NCBI GenBank assembly: GCA_002502785.1 | Contig: DAQG01000065.1 | Coordinates: 1-24,800, forward strand | DNA from: Methanothrix harundinacea | GTDB taxonomy: Archaea; Halobacteriota; Methanosarcinia; Methanotrichales; Methanotrichaceae | Reading direction: 5' to 3' | DNA: 24,800 bases | Part shown: positions 22,391 to 24,800 of the stretch, piece by piece | How positions within the stretch are numbered: the first letter of the stretch is position 1 | How the letters are laid out: each line of letters opens with the position of its first letter | Translations under genes and position numbers: made by a program | Notes under the pieces: generated by a model | The model's database searches: none | Told to the model about the DNA's origin: nothing | Seen by the model: the letters and a program-made list of their open reading frames with translations, nothing else

Positions 22391-24304
22391 ATGAAACAAG
22401 ACTCATCCGGTTTGGGCTGCCAGCAGGCGAAGGAGATGTGGCCTGAGAAGTTCGCATCCCTCGGGGCGATATTCAGCAGCATCCACCCGGGCGACCGGAT
22501 ATTCATAGGCACCGGATGCGGTGAGCCCCAATACCTTCTCAAGTCTCTCATGGAGTACGTCAAAAGCAACCCCAAGGCCTTCTTCGAGGCGGAGGTGATC
22601 CACGTCTGGTCCCTGGGGATCGCCCCCTATGCCGACGAGAAGCTCGCGGATAACTTCAGGCTCGACTCCTTCTTCGTCGGGGACAGCACAAGAGACGCCG
22701 TCAACCGGGGGGCTGCCGACTACACCCCGATATTCCTCTCGCAGGTCCCAGACCTCTTCCGCCGCGAGATCACCCCCATCGACGTCGCCCTGGTCCAGAC
22801 CTCGCCCCCCGACCGGCACGGGTACATGAGCCTGGGGGTGTCGGTCGACATAGTCAAGGCCGCCGTCGAGATGGCGCCTCTCGTCATAGCCCAGGTCAAC
22901 CGCGAGATGCCGAAGATCCACGGGGACGGCTTCATCAACGTCGAGGACGTGGACTATCTCGTCCCGCACGACGAGCCGCTCCTGGAGTACATGCCCGAGC
23001 TGATCAGTGACACCGCCGCGAGAATAGCGAAGTTTGTGGCGCGGATCATCGAGGACGGGTCGACGATCCAGGTGGGGTACGGCTACGCCCCCAACGCCCT
23101 CCTCTCCCACCTCCAGAAGAAGAGGCACCTGGGAGTCCATACCGAGCTTCTCACCGACGGGATCGTGGAGCTGATGAAGTCGGGGGTCGTCGACAACAGC
23201 CAAAAGACGATCGACCGGGGAAAGACCGTCGCCGCCTTCTGCATGGGCCGGGCCGAGACCTACGAGTACCTCCACGACAACCCGTCAGTCGAGTTCAAGA
23301 CGATCGACTATACCAACAACCCCCTGACCATATCCCAGATCAAGAGGATGACTGCCATCAACAGCGCCATGGAGATCGACCTGACGGGCCAGGCGACGGC
23401 CGAGTCCCTGGGGTCCACGTTCTACAGCGGAATCGGGGGGCAGGCGGACTTCATGAGGGGATCGCTCCTCGCCCCCGGCGGAAAGTCGATCCTCGCCCTC
23501 CCATCCACCGCCCTCGGCGGCACCGTCTCGCGGATCGTCCCCGCCCTCCACCCCGGCTCCGGCGTCACCCTGACGAGGGGTGACGTCCAATATGTCGTCA
23601 CCGAGTACGGGATCGCCTATTTCCAGGGAAAGAACATCCGGGAGAGGGCGATGGACCTGATCTCAATCGCACATCCCGACTTCCGGACCTGGCTGATCGA
23701 GGAGGCGAAGGGGCTGAAGCTGATCTACAAAGACCAGGCCTACATCCCCGGCAAGGGCGGCGAGTATCCCGAGAATCTTGCGATCCATCGGACGACCCGT
23801 GCAGGCGCGGGTCAGGAGATCCTGCTGCGGCCGGTCAAGATCAGCGACGAGCCTCTGATCAAGGACTTCTTCTACAGCCTCTCGGACGAGAGCCTCTACA
23901 CCCGGTTCATCTCGGCCAGAAAAAACGTCCCCCACGAGATGAGGCAGGATCTCGTCGCCGTCGACTACACGAGGGACATGGTGATCCTCGCCGTCGTTGA
24001 GGGGAAGGACGAGCCGGAGCAGGAGACGGTCGTCGGCATCGGCCAGTACAGCCTAAACCGCGACATGCACACCGCCGAGGTGGCGCTGGTGGTGAGGGAC
24101 GACTACCAGGGCAAGGGTGTAGGCACCGAGCTTCTCCATTACCTCACCTACCTCGCCAAAAGGCAGGGGCTCCTCGGCTTTTCCGCCGAGGTCCTCTCCA
24201 GCAACCGGCCGATGCGGAGCCTCTTCGAGAAGATGGGCTTCGACATCGAGAAGAGAAGGGAGGAGGGGGTCTACGAGCTGAAGATGACGTTCAGGGAGGT
24301 GTGA
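22391..24304 (+). CDS. Acetyl-CoA hydrolase/CoA-transferase fused to GNAT acetyltransferase
   Basis: The first 460 residues are a family I CoA-transferase of the acetyl-CoA hydrolase/4-hydroxybutyrate CoA-transferase group. These enzymes move CoA between acids, or from acetyl-CoA to water, through a glutamyl-CoA intermediate. The likely catalytic Glu is E252 in HTELLTDG, and the CoA-binding loop is GGQADFMRGS (349-358). Residues about 476-637 are a GNAT domain (LLRPVKISDEPLIKDF at its start, VVRDDYQGKGVGTELL as motif A), which would acetylate an amine, often a protein lysine. The frame is open from 22355, but the ATG at 22391 has GGAGGAGGGG (22373-22382) eight bases upstream and gives 637 residues. 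The fused form is known in bacteria and archaea; its physiological substrate is not settled. Confidence 0.88.
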   Translation: MKQDSSGLGCQQAKEMWPEKFASLGAIFSSIHPGDRIFIGTGCGEPQYLLKSLMEYVKSNPKAFFEAEVIHVWSLGIAPYADEKLADNFRLDSFFVGDSTRDAVNRGAADYTPIFLSQVPDLFRREITPIDVALVQTSPPDRHGYMSLGVSVDIVKAAVEMAPLVIAQVNREMPKIHGDGFINVEDVDYLVPHDEPLLEYMPELISDTAARIAKFVARIIEDGSTIQVGYGYAPNALLSHLQKKRHLGVHTELLTDGIVELMKSGVVDNSQKTIDRGKTVAAFCMGRAETYEYLHDNPSVEFKTIDYTNNPLTISQIKRMTAINSAMEIDLTGQATAESLGSTFYSGIGGQADFMRGSLLAPGGKSILALPSTALGGTVSRIVPALHPGSGVTLTRGDVQYVVTEYGIAYFQGKNIRERAMDLISIAHPDFRTWLIEEAKGLKLIYKDQAYIPGKGGEYPENLAIHRTTRAGAGQEILLRPVKISDEPLIKDFFYSLSDESLYTRFISARKNVPHEMRQDLVAVDYTRDMVILAVVEGKDEPEQETVVGIGQYSLNRDMHTAEVALVVRDDYQGKGVGTELLHYLTYLAKRQGLLGFSAEVLSSNRPMRSLFEKMGFDIEKRREEGVYELKMTFREV

Positions 24305-24497
24305 GGAGATTTTAGGCGATTGTTTTGGCATTTGATTGCGACACCACGTATTATTTAATACATAAGAAATATATTGATACAGTATTCCTACGTTTAACTT
24401 CGATACTCAGCTAAGCGAAATTTAGATATAGGTAAAATGAATTCCTGATTTACGATAAAAGAATGATGTAATATCTATAAAAATAGGAGTGAGCTGA
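24305..24497. other. AT-rich intergenic stretch
   Basis: Composition drops sharply in GC after the CoA-transferase gene. GTATTA (24348-24353) and TAATAC (24356-24361) form a short inverted repeat. Several TATA-like runs occur, the nearest to the next gene being CTATAAAAATAG (24473-24484). No gene is seen. Confidence 0.4.
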
Positions 24498-24800
24498 ATG
24501 AAAATACTTTTTCAGGGGGGGTGGCGCGAAGGTAGAGACCAGCCTGAAACCAAGGAAACTATAGCTGCTTACTGCCATGCTTTAGCAAAGCGGTTAGCAA
24601 ATAGTCATCATGAGTTAATACTCACCTCGAATCGCGATTATGATAAGCTTATCGCTGAAGATATCCATTTAATGTTGGCCGAAGTTAATCGCGATTCAAA
24701 GGAGCGTCTAATCTACCTCTTGCCAGATCGATATGATTCTGTCCCTTCGATTGGAAAGGTATTTAAATTCGGAAATTCGGTTCTTCGCTATTTCATGTGG
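24498..24800 (+). CDS. N-terminal part of a possible SLOG-like nucleotide-binding protein
   Basis: The frame starts at ATG 24498, preceded by AGGAGTGA (24485-24492), and stays open for 101 codons to the window edge, so the gene is cut off. It begins MKILFQGGWREGRDQPETKE, followed by a helix (YCHALAKRLANSHHELILTS), a conserved-looking RDYDKLIAEDI, and ERLIYLLPDRY. A first beta strand followed by a GG turn, a helix, and a second strand is the Rossmann-like plan of SLOG (LOG/DprA-like) domains. SLOG domains bind nucleotides and are common in signalling and defence proteins. This assignment rests on pattern memory and only 101 residues. AT-rich codon use suggests acquisition by transfer. Confidence 0.55.
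   Translation, partial: MKILFQGGWREGRDQPETKETIAAYCHALAKRLANSHHELILTSNRDYDKLIAEDIHLMLAEVNRDSKERLIYLLPDRYDSVPSIGKVFKFGNSVLRYFMW

Noticed and set aside
22403..23275. 290-codon open frame on the minus strand opposite the CoA-transferase gene
   Set aside because: It is an antisense shadow of a gene with clear motifs and a strong ribosome-binding site. The translation is low in complexity and has no recognisable domain.

Overview
The window looks like chromosomal DNA from a methanogenic archaeon, most plausibly a Methanothrix (Methanosaeta)-like acetate user. The evidence is indirect. The phosphoglycerate kinase is archaeal in form, the uracil-DNA glycosylase is type 4, and several genes have archaeal TATA boxes about 25-30 bases before a start codon. 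The main genes are GC-rich. There is no rRNA, tRNA or methanogenesis marker gene, so the genus is an inference. I saw no tRNA and no CRISPR array.

Layout. 1-1000: an AT-richer stretch with one membrane-anchored exported protein, ending in a hairpin shared with the convergent isocitrate dehydrogenase gene. 1014-9142: a dense housekeeping block holding isocitrate dehydrogenase, a 30-residue membrane peptide followed by a sugar-phosphate nucleotidyltransferase, a 77-residue unknown protein, type 4 uracil-DNA glycosylase, TrkA, a LarE-type sulfur transferase, a DHH phosphoesterase and phosphoglycerate kinase. 9293-11955: an AT-rich, decayed island. A pentapeptide-repeat gene there is broken by a stop codon and a frameshift, and is cut at 9801 by a degenerate IS1-family element (9801-11000, imperfect 25-bp terminal inverted repeats). 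A possible broken exported-protein gene follows. 11956-14335: an orphan BMP/PnrA-type binding protein, a C-rich intergenic tract, an exported DUF2202 protein and a small cysteine-rich protein. 14441-22270: a long U32-family protein, a TauE/SafE permease on a shared divergent promoter, a possible 29-codon peptide, a TPR protein, an RlmJ-like methyltransferase and a potassium channel with two RCK domains. 22391-24304: a CoA-transferase/acetyl-CoA hydrolase fused to a GNAT acetyltransferase, preceded by three copies of a 13-bp direct repeat. 24498-24800: an AT-rich gene that runs off the end, possibly a SLOG-like nucleotide-binding protein.

How the genes fit together. Most are single genes or pairs rather than one pathway. 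Isocitrate dehydrogenase and phosphoglycerate kinase serve central carbon metabolism, TrkA and the RCK channel serve potassium homeostasis, and the U32 and RlmJ-like proteins point to RNA modification. The CoA-transferase/GNAT fusion touches acetyl-CoA and protein acetylation, which matters in an acetate-using cell. I do not see a complete new multi-gene system. The best leads are the 13-bp repeat array before the CoA-transferase fusion, the truncated gene at the right edge, two tiny candidate genes with good expression signals, and the RlmJ-like enzyme with an altered catalytic motif.
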